Below are positions 31,137 to 38,011 of a stretch of DNA of 42,091 nt, in pieces. The stretch is from a virus: positions 1 through 42,091 of IMG/VR virus record IMGVR_UViG_3300032157_000025; one strand, written 5' to 3'. Within the stretch, counting starts at the first letter, position 1. Every line of letters begins with the position of its first letter. Made by a program: the position numbers and the translations under genes. A model generated the notes under the pieces. It was not told the DNA's origin. It did not search any database and saw nothing but the letters and a program-made list of their open reading frames with translations.

Positions 31137-31294
31137 GTAACTCCACCGGGTCCACTCCTGTAAAATTCTCCGGTTACGATGATCTTGATTCGCTCAGCCC
31201 GGACCATTTCTTTATGGCCGCATTGGTCACATTTTTCCGGGTAGCCTTTCTTGCTATCGGTGGCTCCATTACATTTTGTGCATCTGTAATACAT
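31094..31294 (-). CDS. Small zinc-ribbon protein between template repeat and reverse transcriptase
   Basis: The ATG at 31294 gives 66 residues; a TTG 90 nt upstream would extend it to 96. Two knuckles, CTKC and CDQC, separated by about 17 residues (with a GYPEK linker) make a zinc ribbon. A basic middle (GHKEMVRAERIKIIV) follows. The gene overlaps the reverse transcriptase start by 43 nt. It could be a nucleic-acid-binding DGR accessory protein. Function is unproven. Confidence 0.55.
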   Translation of the reverse strand: MYYRCTKCNGATDSKKGYPEKCDQCGHKEMVRAERIKIIVTGEFYRSGPGGVTWMLNDDRTKFWTN

Positions 31295-31413
31295 GGTCGG
31301 TTGCTTTTTATTCCTTTGCTTGTCATAAGTCACCTTCCCATTGCGGTACCAGCGCCTTAGATGTTGATCGTTATGTTTTGCCAAGTGGCACGGCCTGCGG
31401 CGGCATTGTCTTC

Positions 31414-31491
31414 AGCATAGGTGAGAGCTGACATTCGAATTCGAATTCCAATTATCGTAGTCGTTGAACTGAAAGCCGGACGAACCGCCCA
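31414..31491 (-). ncRNA. DGR template repeat (TR)
   Basis: This 78-nt segment aligns without gaps to the two variable repeats at 31590-31667 and 31970-32047. Each variable copy differs at 13 positions, and every one is an adenine in the TR coding sense (a T on the plus strand). The TR has 17 adenines; 14 differ in at least one copy. In the variable frame it would read with five Asn AAC/AAT codons, the usual design for wide substitution. It lies in a non-coding gap between the first target gene and the zinc-ribbon gene. Confidence 0.93.
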
Positions 31492-31515
31492 ACCACCGCA
31501 CAGCCTATTTGCTTT

Positions 31516-31902
31516 TTACATTACGAAGTAATCCTTGTACAGCCCTTCGAAGGTCTTGCCTACATGGTCAGCCACTTCGTAAGAAACAAAGCAAAGGCGA
31601 GAGCCGACAGCCGAAAGCGAATACCAATAATCGCAGACGTCGAACCGAAAGCCGGACGAACCGCCCATCTCAAACCAAGGGTAGTACTTGTTCTGTGTGT
31701 ACTTGTTCCAGTTTGGTTTCCACTCCTTCCCCTTGTTGGCGATCTTGTTTGCCGCCCTGGCGATGATCACCAGCTTGGCGTGTGCGACCAGTGCTTTCTG
31801 GTCCTGTTTAGGATAGCCTGCGAAGTCAGGTACTACCTTTTTCGGATCGAGACGCAGGACCTCGCAAGCATCTTCGAATGTGGTAAGTTGTTCGATTTTC
31901 AT
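31516..31902 (-). CDS. DGR variable protein 1
   Basis: This 128-residue target protein has an N-terminal helical part (TTFEDACEVLRLDPKKVV, then a KLVIIARAANKIANKGKEW helix). The C-terminal diversified domain has KYYPWFEMGGSSGFRF, then variable residues, then SAVGSRLCF. Residues about 80-104 come from the variable repeat. No signal peptide or membrane helix is seen, and it is far smaller than lectin-type DGR tail proteins. It overlaps the upstream paralogue as ATGA, so both are co-translated. It probably binds variable ligands through a compact lectin-like surface. The ligand is unknown. Confidence 0.85.
   Translation of the reverse strand: MKIEQLTTFEDACEVLRLDPKKVVPDFAGYPKQDQKALVAHAKLVIIARAANKIANKGKEWKPNWNKYTQNKYYPWFEMGGSSGFRFDVCDYWYSLSAVGSRLCFVSYEVADHVGKTFEGLYKDYFVM
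31590..31667 (-). repeat. DGR variable repeat VR1
   Basis: This 78-nt segment is 65/78 identical to the template repeat. The 13 differences are all at TR adenines. The invariant coding-strand 5' part is GGGCGGTTCGTCCGGCTTTC. In the protein the five Asn codons of the template are replaced by Asp, Tyr, Tyr, Leu and Ala. Confidence 0.93.
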
Positions 31903-32345
31903 ATCATGAATTGTTTGTAGGTGTCAGTAAACTGATTGGCGGCATATTCAGCCAGCTCGCGAGATTTGAAGCAAAGGCGAGAGCCGACAGACGAAAGCGA
32001 ATGCCAATAACCGCAGTCGTAGAACCGAAAGCCGGACGAACCGCCCATGTAGAACCAAGGATAGTACTTGTATTGGTTATCGTTGTTCCAATCAGGTGTC
32101 CACCCTTCGTTGAGTGACTTGGCCAACATCTTCAGGATTTGATAGGCTACCTCGTCTTTTTCGAGGTCTTCGGTTCGTGCGTTGAATGCCTCCTGGGTGA
32201 GGCCGTTGTCGGCGAGTACATCAGCAACGGTCTTAATCCGCTCCGTTAACTTCTTAGGTTTTTCCTTGAACCTGATTTCGCCGGTGTTCTGATCGAATGT
32301 ATCAACCAGATATCCTTCGGGGATGTTGATGGTGAGTGTTTTCAT
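31899..32345 (-). CDS. DGR variable protein 2
   Basis: This 148-residue paralogue has an extra N-terminal strand-rich segment (KTLTINIPEGYLVDTFDQ, then GEIRFKEKPKKLTERI). It then has the same C-terminal domain: KYYPWFYMGGSSGFRF, then variable residues, then SSVGSRLCFKSRELAEYA. Residues about 100-126 derive from the variable repeat. Five template Asn codons appear as Tyr, Tyr, His, Leu and Ser. Like its partner it lacks export signals. It is first in the DGR operon, so the order is VP2-VP1-TR-zinc ribbon-RT. Confidence 0.85.
   Translation of the reverse strand: MKTLTINIPEGYLVDTFDQNTGEIRFKEKPKKLTERIKTVADVLADNGLTQEAFNARTEDLEKDEVAYQILKMLAKSLNEGWTPDWNNDNQYKYYPWFYMGGSSGFRFYDCGYWHSLSSVGSRLCFKSRELAEYAANQFTDTYKQFMI
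31970..32047 (-). repeat. DGR variable repeat VR2
   Basis: This 78-nt copy is also 65/78 identical to the template, again with all 13 differences at TR adenines. It differs from VR1 at only five positions, so the two variable copies share many substitutions. Confidence 0.93.
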
Positions 32346-32352
32346 TTTTCTT

Positions 32353-32727
32353 TTATTGTTTGAGTTGCTTGTTATACCACTGCTTGACCATGCTTACGCA
32401 CTTGTTAAGCTCAGCGAGTGAAAGTCTGTTCAATGGCTTGTTGTTCATTTTGTTTTTTACCCACTCGTCTATCTTCTCGTAGTTGGGATCTCCCGTAACT
32501 GTCTTGTAGTCGTATCCAGGCATGATGCACAGGTAGTGAATAACTGCTCCGCGAGGTCGCTTGCTTCTGCTGTTCCACTCGCGCTGAACGTAGTCAACGA
32601 GTTCCTCCTGCTTCTGAATAGACAAGTGCTTAAAACTTGTCACACCGTGTGGCCTCAAAACTTCATAATAATTCCACCCCAAAAGATTGAGCAGGAACCA
32701 GAAGCGTTGAAGTGGTGTAACTGGCAT
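32353..32727 (-). CDS. GemA/Mu gp16-like protein
   Basis: The 124-residue protein has RFWFLLNLLGWNYYEVLRPH, VQREWNSRSKRPRGAVIHYL and a C-terminal LNRLSLAELNKCVSMVKQWY. This helical end fits DUF1018/GemA proteins of Mu-like phages, which affect DNA topology-linked gene expression. Location in the early/middle block between Gam and the DGR agrees with gp16. The match is by pattern only, so confidence is moderate. Confidence 0.45.
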   Translation of the reverse strand: MPVTPLQRFWFLLNLLGWNYYEVLRPHGVTSFKHLSIQKQEELVDYVQREWNSRSKRPRGAVIHYLCIMPGYDYKTVTGDPNYEKIDEWVKNKMNNKPLNRLSLAELNKCVSMVKQWYNKQLKQ

Positions 32728-32730
32728 CAG

Positions 32731-33237
32731 CTACCTCAGGTAATAGTATCCGGTTATAATCATCCCGATGCCTTCAGTAAGGAAGAGCATCTCGCCGCCA
32801 TACCTGAAGCTGCTAAACATCCGATCAGTGAGTGCGTCCTTATGATCGTTCTTGCCCACATAAAACGGATGAAGGCCACGGAACAAGTTCAGACTCCAGT
32901 TGAACACAATACCCATCCAGAACAATCCGAACGTAAACAACAGCGCAACCTTAGTACGATCGAACGAGTACGCATGGAGAAGACAGGTAAATGCCAGCAG
33001 GACAACGCCACGCACAATGTTCGCTTTCCAGTGTGTCGGCCATGCGCCCTTCTTGATTTTCTCGGAGTGTTTGAACGCCTGGAACCGGATCAACTGGAAG
33101 GTCATAACCATTAACCCGACCAGCGCGGGCCACAGGCTATCGAAGAACCCCACATTGTTTATAACCGTACTGGTGGAAGCTATGCCCGTTCCTAAGATGA
33201 AGAAGAGCGCGATCATTTGTAGTTGTATTCCTTTCAT
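32731..33237 (-). CDS. Phage membrane protein, four-helix topology
   Basis: This 168-residue protein has about four hydrophobic segments: LQMIALFFILGTGIAST, LWPALVGLMVMTFQLI, GVVLLAFTCLLHAY and LLFTFGLFWMGIVFNWSL. A fifth weaker one (LTEGIGMIITGYYY) lies near the end. Starts and stops overlap by 4 nt with the previous gene. It could be a superinfection-exclusion or membrane-remodelling protein. No family motif recognised. Confidence 0.5.
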   Translation of the reverse strand: MKGIQLQMIALFFILGTGIASTSTVINNVGFFDSLWPALVGLMVMTFQLIRFQAFKHSEKIKKGAWPTHWKANIVRGVVLLAFTCLLHAYSFDRTKVALLFTFGLFWMGIVFNWSLNLFRGLHPFYVGKNDHKDALTDRMFSSFRYGGEMLFLTEGIGMIITGYYYLR

Positions 33238-33638
33238 GACTCTTTCGCTTTTCTGGTTGGCCGGGCTGACTTTGTTAGAATGGCATATACATTCCTCTCG
33301 GATGCCTCCTTTGCAATTTGAAGTGTGTATCCGCAGTCGGGGTCAAGGCCGCAGGAAATGCAGATCTCACGAACCAGAGCTATGCTCTGTAACATCTTAT
33401 CCTTTTTAGCGGTACGAACAGAGAACGCTTCGTTGGCCTTGGTGATTTCCAGGTACCAATCTGCAGGTCGTTCTTCATCCTGGATGAAGTTCAATTTGTG
33501 CTGATCGAGTTTTAATAGTTCGTCAGCCACAGTGTTAAAATGGATTCCTCCAGCTCGACCTAATGTCATGGTAGGAATCGTTGACTTGGCCCTGTTCCCT
33601 AATGGAACAGTAGCCGTATTCCATACTTTTCGTTTCAT
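33234..33638 (-). CDS. Hypothetical early/middle protein, possible DNA-binding regulator
   Basis: The 134-residue protein has MTLGRAGGIHFNTVADELLK followed by LNFIQDEERPADWYLEITKA, an arrangement seen in small Bacteroidota phage proteins. The rest is a mixed alpha/beta fold ending in a basic tail (KSARPTRKAKES). A palindrome and three related half-sites lie in its upstream leader (33656-33690). Function is unknown. Confidence 0.45.
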   Translation of the reverse strand: MKRKVWNTATVPLGNRAKSTIPTMTLGRAGGIHFNTVADELLKLDQHKLNFIQDEERPADWYLEITKANEAFSVRTAKKDKMLQSIALVREICISCGLDPDCGYTLQIAKEASERNVYAILTKSARPTRKAKES

Positions 33639-33655
33639 GTATTTTTTTGATTTTT

Positions 33656-33690
33656 GGAGTTTAAAAACTCCGGTTTGCTTTGAACTCCGG
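33656..33690. promoter_or_regulatory. Operator-like palindrome and direct repeats
   Basis: GGAGTTTAAAAACTCC (33656-33671) is a near-perfect palindrome. AACTCCGG occurs at 33666-33673 and again at 33683-33690, 17 nt apart. Together they give three copies of the same half-site upstream of the gene at 33234-33638. This looks like a binding site for a dimeric regulator. Confidence 0.4.
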
Positions 33691-33695
33691 CAAAG

Positions 33696-33812
33696 TCAGT
33701 CGTTCCTCGTGATTCCGTGCAATGACAGTTGCCACATGCGGACGGTTTGTGCATCGATGTTGCCTTTCAATAAGCTCTTCCCTCTCAGAGAGCCCCAGGG
33801 GTGCAGCGTCAT
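33696..33812 (-). CDS. Possible small gene (38 aa)
   Basis: The stretch between the two neighbouring genes is open in one minus frame from an ATG at 33812, starting 16 nt after the previous stop, and encodes 38 residues such as TLHPWGSLRGKSLLKGNIDA. It is basic and has no recognised motif. The spacing is operon-like, but coding status is weak and the DNA also contains small palindromes (CTCTCAGAGAG). Confidence 0.2.
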   Translation of the reverse strand: MTLHPWGSLRGKSLLKGNIDAQTVRMWQLSLHGITRND

Positions 33813-33828
33813 CGTAGCATCAAGAGGC

Positions 33829-34122
33829 TCACAGCGCCAGACCGGGCGATGGGTTATCCCGCATGTCCCCTGCAAAATTTGGTTTAATGTGCTTTGCGTA
33901 GGCTTCAAAGATTATGCTCACTGCCTCACGTTCTGGAGCGGTGGCAGGTACGACCATGCTATGGTACAGCTTGCAGATGCGCTCAGCAGCGTAAACGTCA
34001 CCCTGCTGCACTTGTCCCAGGAGATCCTTGGCCTCCTGCTCAGAGGGAACAGCCATAGCGCCACACCTGCGTGCATGCGCCATGATCTGTTCCAGCTCTT
34101 CGTTTGTAAGCAGGGCTCCCAC
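33829..34122 (-). CDS. Hypothetical small early protein
   Basis: This 97-residue helical protein has TNEELEQIMAHARRCGAMAV, a long helical middle, and EREAVSIIFEAYAKHIKPNF. It sits one nucleotide after the Gam-like gene stop, and so belongs to the same transcript. No family is recognised. Confidence 0.5.
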   Translation of the reverse strand: MGALLTNEELEQIMAHARRCGAMAVPSEQEAKDLLGQVQQGDVYAAERICKLYHSMVVPATAPEREAVSIIFEAYAKHIKPNFAGDMRDNPSPGLAL

Positions 34123-34123
34123 G

Positions 34124-34543
34124 TTACTTGTTGATTACGATGCTGAATTCCTCTTTTACATCGAGATCGATACCAGCGGCCTCAAGAGGCTTGCGGGTAT
34201 CGCCGCTTAGCATGGCCTTCTTGATCTCAGACAGCTTGAACTTGGTCTCCACCAGGAGCGGAAACTTCCGGATGAATTCCTTGAAGTTGAACTTCTTCTC
34301 GTCCGTGATGATCTCGGTCTTCTCTGCATAGTGCAGATAACCATCCTCACCGAAATGGAAATTCTTGTTCTCGCTGAATTTGTTCCTATACTTCTTCGCG
34401 AATTTTTCCAGGTCAGCCTTGGCTGCCTTCATGTTCGCGTCGATCGAAGCTTTTTCCTTCTGCAGTTCGGCGTATACGAGCAGTGTTTCATGCGCGCGTT
34501 CGATCTCTTTTTCCGTTGCAGTTTTTGTTACAGTTTTTGACAT
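34124..34543 (-). CDS. gam: Host-nuclease inhibitor Gam-like protein
   Basis: The 139-residue protein has a long N-terminal helix (TEKEIERAHETLLVYAELQK), then DGYLHYAEKTEIITDEKKFN with a strand-turn pattern. KFPLLVETKFKLSEIKKAML and GIDLDVKEEFSIVINK follow. This is the Mu Gam fold: a helix followed by strands that bind DNA ends and shield them from RecBCD-type exonucleases (Ku-like). Length is near the family's lower end. Position in the early region matches Mu. Confidence 0.7.
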   Translation of the reverse strand: MSKTVTKTATEKEIERAHETLLVYAELQKEKASIDANMKAAKADLEKFAKKYRNKFSENKNFHFGEDGYLHYAEKTEIITDEKKFNFKEFIRKFPLLVETKFKLSEIKKAMLSGDTRKPLEAAGIDLDVKEEFSIVINK

Positions 34544-34555
34544 AAAGTATAAAGT

Positions 34556-35002
34556 TTAAAGGGTTGAAAATTCCTTGTCTTGTCCCAGGCATTCATTGAT
34601 CAGCACCATGTTCGGATAGAATTCAATTCGGCTCGGACTATGGTACCGTCGATAAAAGTTCCACGTCTCGCTCCAGTAAATGGTCTCAATTCCCTTGTGC
34701 TGAAAGCTGTCACCATTATCCAGCTTGATCTCCTTGCCAATCGGGTATAGGTACTTTACCCAATAGGTCTTCGCTTCGCACATCGTCATCAGTTTTCGGT
34801 CCCGCTCTGCCCATAGCTCGCGCCACCAGAGCCAAAACTTCGGATGCTTCTTCATGGCACTCGCCGTGGCTGGATCGTGGGCAAAGTGGCGATCGAGATA
34901 CGCAAGACCATAGTCCACCTTCAGATCAAACAGATCCTCCGCCCTCAGCCGGAAGAGCTGCTGCACATCCTCCGTTATTATGTCGATCATTTTAGAGTGC
35001 AT
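34556..35002 (-). CDS. Hypothetical early protein, conserved in type
   Basis: The 148-residue protein is aromatic-rich (KFWLWWRELWAERDRKLMTM and IETIYWSETWNFYRRYHSPS). It has an acidic N-terminal helix and a Leu/Arg-rich stretch (LFRLRAEDLFDLKVDYGLAY). No membrane helix or catalytic motif is visible. It overlaps a tiny membrane-protein gene by 11 nt. Function not recognised. Confidence 0.5.
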   Translation of the reverse strand: MHSKMIDIITEDVQQLFRLRAEDLFDLKVDYGLAYLDRHFAHDPATASAMKKHPKFWLWWRELWAERDRKLMTMCEAKTYWVKYLYPIGKEIKLDNGDSFQHKGIETIYWSETWNFYRRYHSPSRIEFYPNMVLINECLGQDKEFSTL

Positions 35003-35084
35003 AGTATTGTGCGAGTAAAATCACCAGCACGATGAGAAGTAAAATTCCATTTATGAGCCAGATGACTTTGAGTGCTTTATCCAT
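34992..35084 (-). CDS. Tiny membrane protein (30 aa)
   Basis: An ATG at 35084 opens a 30-residue frame with one membrane helix (WLINGILLLIVLVILL), preceded by a charged MDKALKV. It overlaps the upstream ATPase gene by 8 nt and the downstream gene by 11 nt, the same spacing that joins the other early genes. Small inner-membrane peptides of this type occur in phage early regions, but its role is unknown. Confidence 0.6.
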   Translation of the reverse strand: MDKALKVIWLINGILLLIVLVILLAQYYAL

Positions 35085-35835
35085 GGCCGTTGTGATTTGC
35101 GAGTGAGGCATGAATGCCATCCTCAGATCCTTGTAAACCTGGCGTTACCACTTCCTGCTTCTCTTCCTCCTCTACATATTCGCTTTCGAAGTCGCGGTCT
35201 CCGATCTTGGCCTGCACCTTGTCATACTCCGCATTGTGGCTGTTCTTCCAGATGGTAAAGGTTTTATTGCCTCCATACCGACTGGCAATCTTTGCGCGGA
35301 AGTTGTGGACCTTCACCTTGATGTCGCAGAAGTACTTTATCTTCTTCGAGTTTGCGTCAAACGGGTCGTCCCAGGCGATAATGACGATGCCCTTGTGCTT
35401 GAAGGCCTGGTGAAGAATCATGAATTGATCGATCGACAGCTTCATGGCGTCGCGGCTGTCCAGGATGATCACTCGACCGGAATTCCGGCGCTTTAGTCTC
35501 TCGATCCAAGGCTCAAAGGTTCTCTGGCTTGGATCGCAGATTGTGAACTTCCCTGGAGCGATATCGCCCATCTTGTTTCTGACAATAGCCAGCTGAAGAG
35601 TTCTGCTTCGACCTTGCTCGACGTTGTTGTAGTTCACTTTGCCATAGTGCATCGCGAGTGCTTTCGCGAGCTTGATCGAATACTCCGTTTTGCCGTGGCC
35701 CGACTTGCCGTGAATAATCATTCGAAACCCGTCCGAAATGTCTCCGATGTGTTCAAGCCACTCCTGGGGAAGGTGGATGTCGTTAAACTTCCAGTTCTCA
35801 ACATCCTTGACTCCATAGTTTCTAACCTTAGCCAT
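35077..35835 (-). CDS. AAA/RecA-like ATPase of the early region
   Basis: The preferred ATG at 35835 gives 252 residues. Walker A is MIIHGKSGHGKTEYS (GKSGHGKT at residues 43-50) and Walker B is RVIILDSRD (121-129). A following IVIIAWDDPF strand may hold sensor residues. The Glu/Lys-rich tail (EYVEEEEKQEVV) is probably disordered. It precedes the MuB-like ATPase gene set in the same operon. A role in DNA metabolism or target handling is plausible; the substrate is unknown. Confidence 0.7.
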   Translation of the reverse strand: MAKVRNYGVKDVENWKFNDIHLPQEWLEHIGDISDGFRMIIHGKSGHGKTEYSIKLAKALAMHYGKVNYNNVEQGRSRTLQLAIVRNKMGDIAPGKFTICDPSQRTFEPWIERLKRRNSGRVIILDSRDAMKLSIDQFMILHQAFKHKGIVIIAWDDPFDANSKKIKYFCDIKVKVHNFRAKIASRYGGNKTFTIWKNSHNAEYDKVQAKIGDRDFESEYVEEEEKQEVVTPGLQGSEDGIHASLANHNGHG

Positions 35836-36049
35836 GATCGATCTCCTTTCTGTCTTTGATGTACTTGAAGGAAACATAGCAAGGGTTTCTCCTGCCACAG
35901 TTGCAGTCATCACATTGAGTCAGTGGCTGCACATAAACGTTCTTGTTCACTCTACCGATCACTCTGGCCAGGATGTTCCGACCGCATTCATTTGCTTCTT
36001 CGGATATATACACTTCCTTTCCAGCAACCATTTCTGTTATCTTAGCCAT
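35828..36049 (-). CDS. Small Cys-rich protein
   Basis: The 73-residue protein has ECGRNILARVIGRVNKNVYV and a Cys-rich end (QCDDCNCGRRNPCYVS). The C..C.C....C spacing could hold zinc. Neighbouring genes overlap by 8 nt on both sides. No family is recognised. Confidence 0.5.
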   Translation of the reverse strand: MAKITEMVAGKEVYISEEANECGRNILARVIGRVNKNVYVQPLTQCDDCNCGRRNPCYVSFKYIKDRKEIDHG

Positions 36050-36218
36050 TGTCGACCTCCTTTTCCTTTAGTGTTTGTTCTATTGCGCGAAGAATTTCTG
36101 CATCCTGCACCCAAACTATCGCAGCACCATTTCTGGTGGTCGTCACCTCGTTGATCAGCCGCTTGATATAGTTGGCCTGCTGTTCGCGGGTATACTGAAT
36201 GGTTACGGTCTTAGCCAT
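36042..36218 (-). CDS. Small hypothetical protein (58 aa)
   Basis: An ATG at 36218 opens a 58-residue frame, ending 36042. It has TVTIQYTREQQANYIKRLIN and an acidic/helical end (AEILRAIEQTLKEKEVDNG). It overlaps both neighbours by 8 nt, which strongly suggests a real operon gene. Function unknown. Confidence 0.6.
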   Translation of the reverse strand: MAKTVTIQYTREQQANYIKRLINEVTTTRNGAAIVWVQDAEILRAIEQTLKEKEVDNG

Positions 36219-36621
36219 GCTGTGCCGCCTCCTCCAGCTTGTTTGTAGGCATCTTGAGCAGCTGCTCCGCCATGCGATCAGCCATGATACTCATAGCCAC
36301 GAGGTTCTCGTCAACCGCGCCGAGCAGCTTAATCTCCCTGACTGCTTCCTGGTATTCAACTGAATTGCTAAGGAATGACGAGCTCTCTGTTAGCCGGGTG
36401 CGTTTATCGCGGATGTAGTCGATACAGCTCTGTAGACTGTAATCGTTCTGCAGAGCGCGTATGAGCTTTGCGCTTTTTGTGTTGACCTTGTTTCGAAGTA
36501 GGTCCGAAAGCTCTTCGAGCATCGCTTTGTCCTTATCGCGATCGAGCGTCACCGATCCGGTCTCTTTGATCGTATCGATGATTTCATTCAGGTAGCTGAG
36601 TAACTTGATAGGGTCAGTCAT
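36211..36621 (-). CDS. Hypothetical helical early protein
   Basis: This 136-residue protein is entirely helical by composition, including LLSYLNEIIDTIKETGSVTL and a YIRDKRTRLTESSSFLSNSV middle. It has no catalytic, membrane or metal motif. It overlaps both neighbours by 8 nt. It and the next gene may form a pair, with similar lengths and composition. Confidence 0.5.
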   Translation of the reverse strand: MTDPIKLLSYLNEIIDTIKETGSVTLDRDKDKAMLEELSDLLRNKVNTKSAKLIRALQNDYSLQSCIDYIRDKRTRLTESSSFLSNSVEYQEAVREIKLLGAVDENLVAMSIMADRMAEQLLKMPTNKLEEAAQHG

Positions 36622-37024
36622 GGCTCACCTCCTCCTTTATATCTTTCCGTAATACGAATCGGGAAACAGCGATCATGGACAATCCCGCGATTCGTTCCAT
36701 TCCCTTCTCATCGCATAGCTTGGTGAGCTTGCTGATCGCCGAGGCGAAGTGGTATAGCGAATCTGAATCCTCACTAAGAAGCTTCTGCTCCTCCTGCAGA
36801 TTGAAAGCTTTGTCGAGGATATGCAGCGCGGCCTGGTGAAGATCAGGGAGGCTCATCCACATCTTGATGGTGAGCAGGTTCTCTTCGATCTTGCGCAGTA
36901 TGTCCGCCGAATTCTCTCTGAAGAAAATCTCAGCATCCGGAACGTCCTCCAGTATCTTCCGGGCATCGCGGATAAAGTTGATTTGCTCATCCACGGTGAA
37001 TAGTTTGGTTTTTGGCGTTCCCAT
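36614..37024 (-). CDS. Hypothetical helical early protein
   Basis: This 136-residue, acidic and helical protein (FTVDEQINFIRDARKILEDV, and LHQAALHILDKAFNLQEEQK) is encoded immediately after the MuB gene with no gap (stop at 37025, start at 37024). Tight placement suggests it works with transposition genes, but no motif supports this. Function unknown. Confidence 0.5.
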   Translation of the reverse strand: MGTPKTKLFTVDEQINFIRDARKILEDVPDAEIFFRENSADILRKIEENLLTIKMWMSLPDLHQAALHILDKAFNLQEEQKLLSEDSDSLYHFASAISKLTKLCDEKGMERIAGLSMIAVSRFVLRKDIKEEVSHD

Positions 37025-37990
37025 TTACGCAGCTTTCATTTTGAGGTTAACGTTGCAGTACAGCTCTACCAGGTCGAGCACATTGCGCTTGCTGTGATCA
37101 GCTTCGCGAAGCACCTTCTCGATCATTGATGTGAGTTGTGCGGTATTGCGGCACCTGTCGAACATAGCCTTCACGTGCTGCTTGCTGGTAATGCCATACG
37201 ACTTGCAGATAGTGATCGCATCATCAACACTCAGCTGGAAGAGCTGAACGAATCCACCTTCACGCATCCTCCGGAGGACCTGCGGAAAGCAGCCTTTCAT
37301 TTTGTCGGCTTTCTTCTGCAGCTGCCGCTCGAAGTCATTGGCACCGATGAACACGATGCCCGTGTAGCCCTTCAGGTCATCCATCACTCGCTTCAAACTT
37401 TCCCAGGCGCGATCCTTCAGGTTCTCCGCCTCGTCGATGATCAGCAGCGCATCGGTCTCGTTCTTGAGTTTGTGAATGACATTCTTCCGGATATCATAGA
37501 TAGGTCCGGCTGGCGTCATTCCGAGAGAATAGGCCAGCTCAACGAAGAAGCTCTTTGCAGTCAGATCTCCATCGCATCGCACGTAGTAGCTGTTCTTCGG
37601 ATTGGAGCGGATGTACTCAATAGCGCTGTAGCTTTTTCCTTCGCCGGTAGCTCCATCGATAGCATAGGGCATCTTGCTGTCACGCGCATCGCTAAAGGTT
37701 GTTGCGCACATCAGGAAATTGTCGGTATCGTGATGCTTACGATAGCTCTTCCGAACTGTGAAGTTGATGGAGCGGGCGATGCGCATAAAATACTTGTCAT
37801 CGATTGGAGTATGCTTTGCTCCGGTCACAAACTTTCCTTTCAGCATGTCATTGAGGTAAGCCACCGAGAAACCCTGGCCACCGTTCATCTTTTTGACATG
37901 CTCGCTGAAAGCATCCTGGCTGAGGCTGTTGCCCTCCATGTAACTGCGGGTCGCCTCCATGATTTGTTGTTTTGTGCTTCTGTCAATCAT
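37025..37990 (-). CDS. MuB-like transposition ATPase
   Basis: The 321-residue protein has an N-terminal region that may bind DNA (residues 1-60). A AAA+ core follows, with Walker A GATGEGKS (113-120) and Walker B LLIIDEAEN (182-190), then IVFIGANDFERQLQK (sensor 1) and a C-terminal helical part. MuB selects target DNA and activates MuA. It lies downstream of the transposase gene, as in Mu. Confidence 0.85.
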   Translation of the reverse strand: MIDRSTKQQIMEATRSYMEGNSLSQDAFSEHVKKMNGGQGFSVAYLNDMLKGKFVTGAKHTPIDDKYFMRIARSINFTVRKSYRKHHDTDNFLMCATTFSDARDSKMPYAIDGATGEGKSYSAIEYIRSNPKNSYYVRCDGDLTAKSFFVELAYSLGMTPAGPIYDIRKNVIHKLKNETDALLIIDEAENLKDRAWESLKRVMDDLKGYTGIVFIGANDFERQLQKKADKMKGCFPQVLRRMREGGFVQLFQLSVDDAITICKSYGITSKQHVKAMFDRCRNTAQLTSMIEKVLREADHSKRNVLDLVELYCNVNLKMKAA

Positions 37991-38011
37991 AATTGAAAAT
38001 TGGTTTGATGG

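Noticed and set aside
31414-32047. CRISPR array suggested by three similar spaced repeats
   Set aside because: The repeats are 78 nt, lie partly inside coding genes, and differ only at template adenines. This is a DGR, not CRISPR.
33696-33908. 70-codon frame overlapping the end of a minus-strand gene
   Set aside because: The long form overlaps the real gene 33829-34122 heavily. Only its last 38 codons were kept, as a low-confidence possible small gene.
37136-37996. 286-codon plus-strand frame opposite the MuB-like gene
   Set aside because: MuB Walker A and B motifs on the minus strand settle the coding strand. The plus frame is a shadow of it.
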